Source: an uncultured Paludibacter sp. (GTDB lineage Bacteria; Bacteroidota; Bacteroidia; Bacteroidales; Paludibacteraceae). Taken from it: a DNA stretch of 6,729 nt. Position 1 is the stretch's first letter. Every line of letters starts with the position of its first letter. Both the position numbers and the translations under genes were made by a program. The stretch spans positions 1-6,729 of the forward strand of contig CALFXE010000025.1 in NCBI GenBank assembly GCA_937927845.1, in the 5' to 3' direction. The notes below the pieces were generated by a model that searched no databases, was not told where the DNA came from, and saw nothing but the letters and a program-made list of their open reading frames with translations. Shown piece after piece: positions 5,765 through 6,729 of this stretch.

Positions 5765-6729
5765 TTAATTGGATTGCTTTTGCTTTTCGTCACGTAACAG
5801 CACCTGATAACCTGCCTTTACAGTTACTTTAATCAGCTTAACTTTTCGGCTGACCAATGTCTTTGCGGCTTCAATACCCGCCCCGGCGGCCTGTGCTTGC
5901 CAGGAAGGGTCAAGTGAAGTCAAGCCGATAGTTTGCATGGAACGGTCTGTAGATTGCTTTACAACATCCCTTGTTATAGCACCGGGAATGTAGAGGCCGT
6001 TCAGCCCATCCATATCGTAAACCGATAATTCTACCGGAAACAACGAGTTATTATAACGTACACTATTAATCTTGATACTCAATCTTTCACCACGAAGCGA
6101 AGCAATCCCATACAGAAAATTGTCTTTTGGAATATGAACACCATTGATGAATACATCATTTAATAATCGCAATTTGACAGTGGAACCATTTACAATAGTT
6201 TGTGTCTCATGAATAACCGCTTGTATAGCATTGTGTGAATCTTCTATGGCTGTCGTTCCGATAAGCGAATAGAATCCGTTGACTGCGCCACCTGTTAAAT
6301 GTTCGGTATCAAGGTGAGTAATGCTGTTATCTTTCTTAAACGATACGGCAAACACTTGCCCTCTGGCGGCTTCGGAAGTTTGTTTTAACTTTTCGTGTAC
6401 ACGTTCGGGATATTGCACCTCCAGTATCTTATCCAACATTCCATTCAGTTGTTTTAATTCTGGATCTTCGTCAGTGGGCTGATTTACCATGTTCATCATT
6501 TGTTCCAGCCTGTCCATATCCGAAGACTTAAGGGTCGTGCTATTACTGCTTTTGCCCTTTGTGCCTTGATACATATGATTATACTCATCACCTTCCGATG
6601 GTATTGGCTTATTCATCTCTTTGTTCAGCTCTGCCAGCTTATGATAAATCTTATCGGTATTAGAATCGTTATATTCCTGGCTATCATAAAGGGAAGTATT
6701 GAGTCCTCTTTTATCAGCAGGAGTTTGAA
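5765..6729 (-). CDS. traM: Conjugative transposon protein TraM (VirB10-like), 5' end cut by the window edge
   Basis: This is a mating-channel component that spans the periplasm in VirB10-like fashion. Its reading frame stays open from the stop at 5765 to the right window edge, giving 320 visible codons. The first ATG seen (6616) is therefore internal and the true start lies outside. The visible N-terminal part (GLNTSLYDSQEYND, then many charged residues, Gln and Asn) resembles the linker that follows the TraM transmembrane helix, which is presumably just beyond the edge. The C-terminal beta domain (about 6360 down to 5770) contains QAVIHETQTIVNGSTVKLRL, NDVFINGVHIPKDNFLYGI, RGERLSIKINSVRYNNSLFP and VYDMDGLNGLYIPGAITRDV. 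These correspond to the VirB10/TrbI pattern of 'A-x-(I/V) ... V-x-G ... D-V-x-(I/V) ... I-P-x-(D/G) ... G ... R'. The end is VKLIKVTVKAGYQVLLRDEK. No truncation other than the window edge is seen. traN follows 28 bases on, the usual order in these elements. Confidence 0.92.
   Translation of the reverse strand, partial: QTPADKRGLNTSLYDSQEYNDSNTDKIYHKLAELNKEMNKPIPSEGDEYNHMYQGTKGKSSNSTTLKSSDMDRLEQMMNMVNQPTDEDPELKQLNGMLDKILEVQYPERVHEKLKQTSEAARGQVFAVSFKKDNSITHLDTEHLTGGAVNGFYSLIGTTAIEDSHNAIQAVIHETQTIVNGSTVKLRLLNDVFINGVHIPKDNFLYGIASLRGERLSIKINSVRYNNSLFPVELSVYDMDGLNGLYIPGAITRDVVKQSTDRSMQTIGLTSLDPSWQAQAAGAGIEAAKTLVSRKVKLIKVTVKAGYQVLLRDEKQKQSN

Overview
The window looks like one end of an integrative and conjugative element (ICE) of the Bacteroidota, with the chromosomal attachment tRNA still attached. 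The evidence is AT-rich DNA, TraM and TraN proteins of the Bacteroidota conjugative-transposon type, and a tyrosine recombinase with the Bacteroidota arm-binding/SAM-like architecture. The tra proteins recall elements of the Chitinophagaceae/Sphingobacteriaceae range, but the genus cannot be fixed from sequence alone.

Layout, left to right. A complete tRNA-Pro(GGG) occupies 1-74, followed by a strong intrinsic terminator (99-137). A non-coding stretch of about 155 bases (138-293) carries three copies of the heptamer GTGAGTA, a candidate set of recombinase arm sites. The integrase gene (294-1631, + strand) points away from the tRNA. Everything to its right is on the minus strand and reads toward the integrase as one compact gene string: traM (cut by the right window edge), traN, three related proteins of unknown function (4179-4835, 3379-4182, 2280-3329), a small winged-helix-like protein (1973-2263) and a small helix-turn-helix protein (1674-1952). 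Gaps between these genes are at most about 60 bases and one junction is an ATGA overlap, so a single long transcript entering from beyond the right edge is plausible.

How it works together (partly inference). TraM and TraN are the VirB10-like and VirB9-like parts of the mating channel in this T4SS class. The integrase moves the element in and out of the tRNA-Pro 3' end. The two small DNA-binding-type proteins lie beside the integrase, where excision or regulatory factors usually sit, but they are the last genes of the tra string. The most unusual part is the run of three tandem paralogues that occupies the slot where traO and later tra genes would be expected. I found no antiphage, CRISPR, resistance or metabolic cargo and no clearly novel enzymatic system. 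The paralogue trio is the best candidate for under-described biology.
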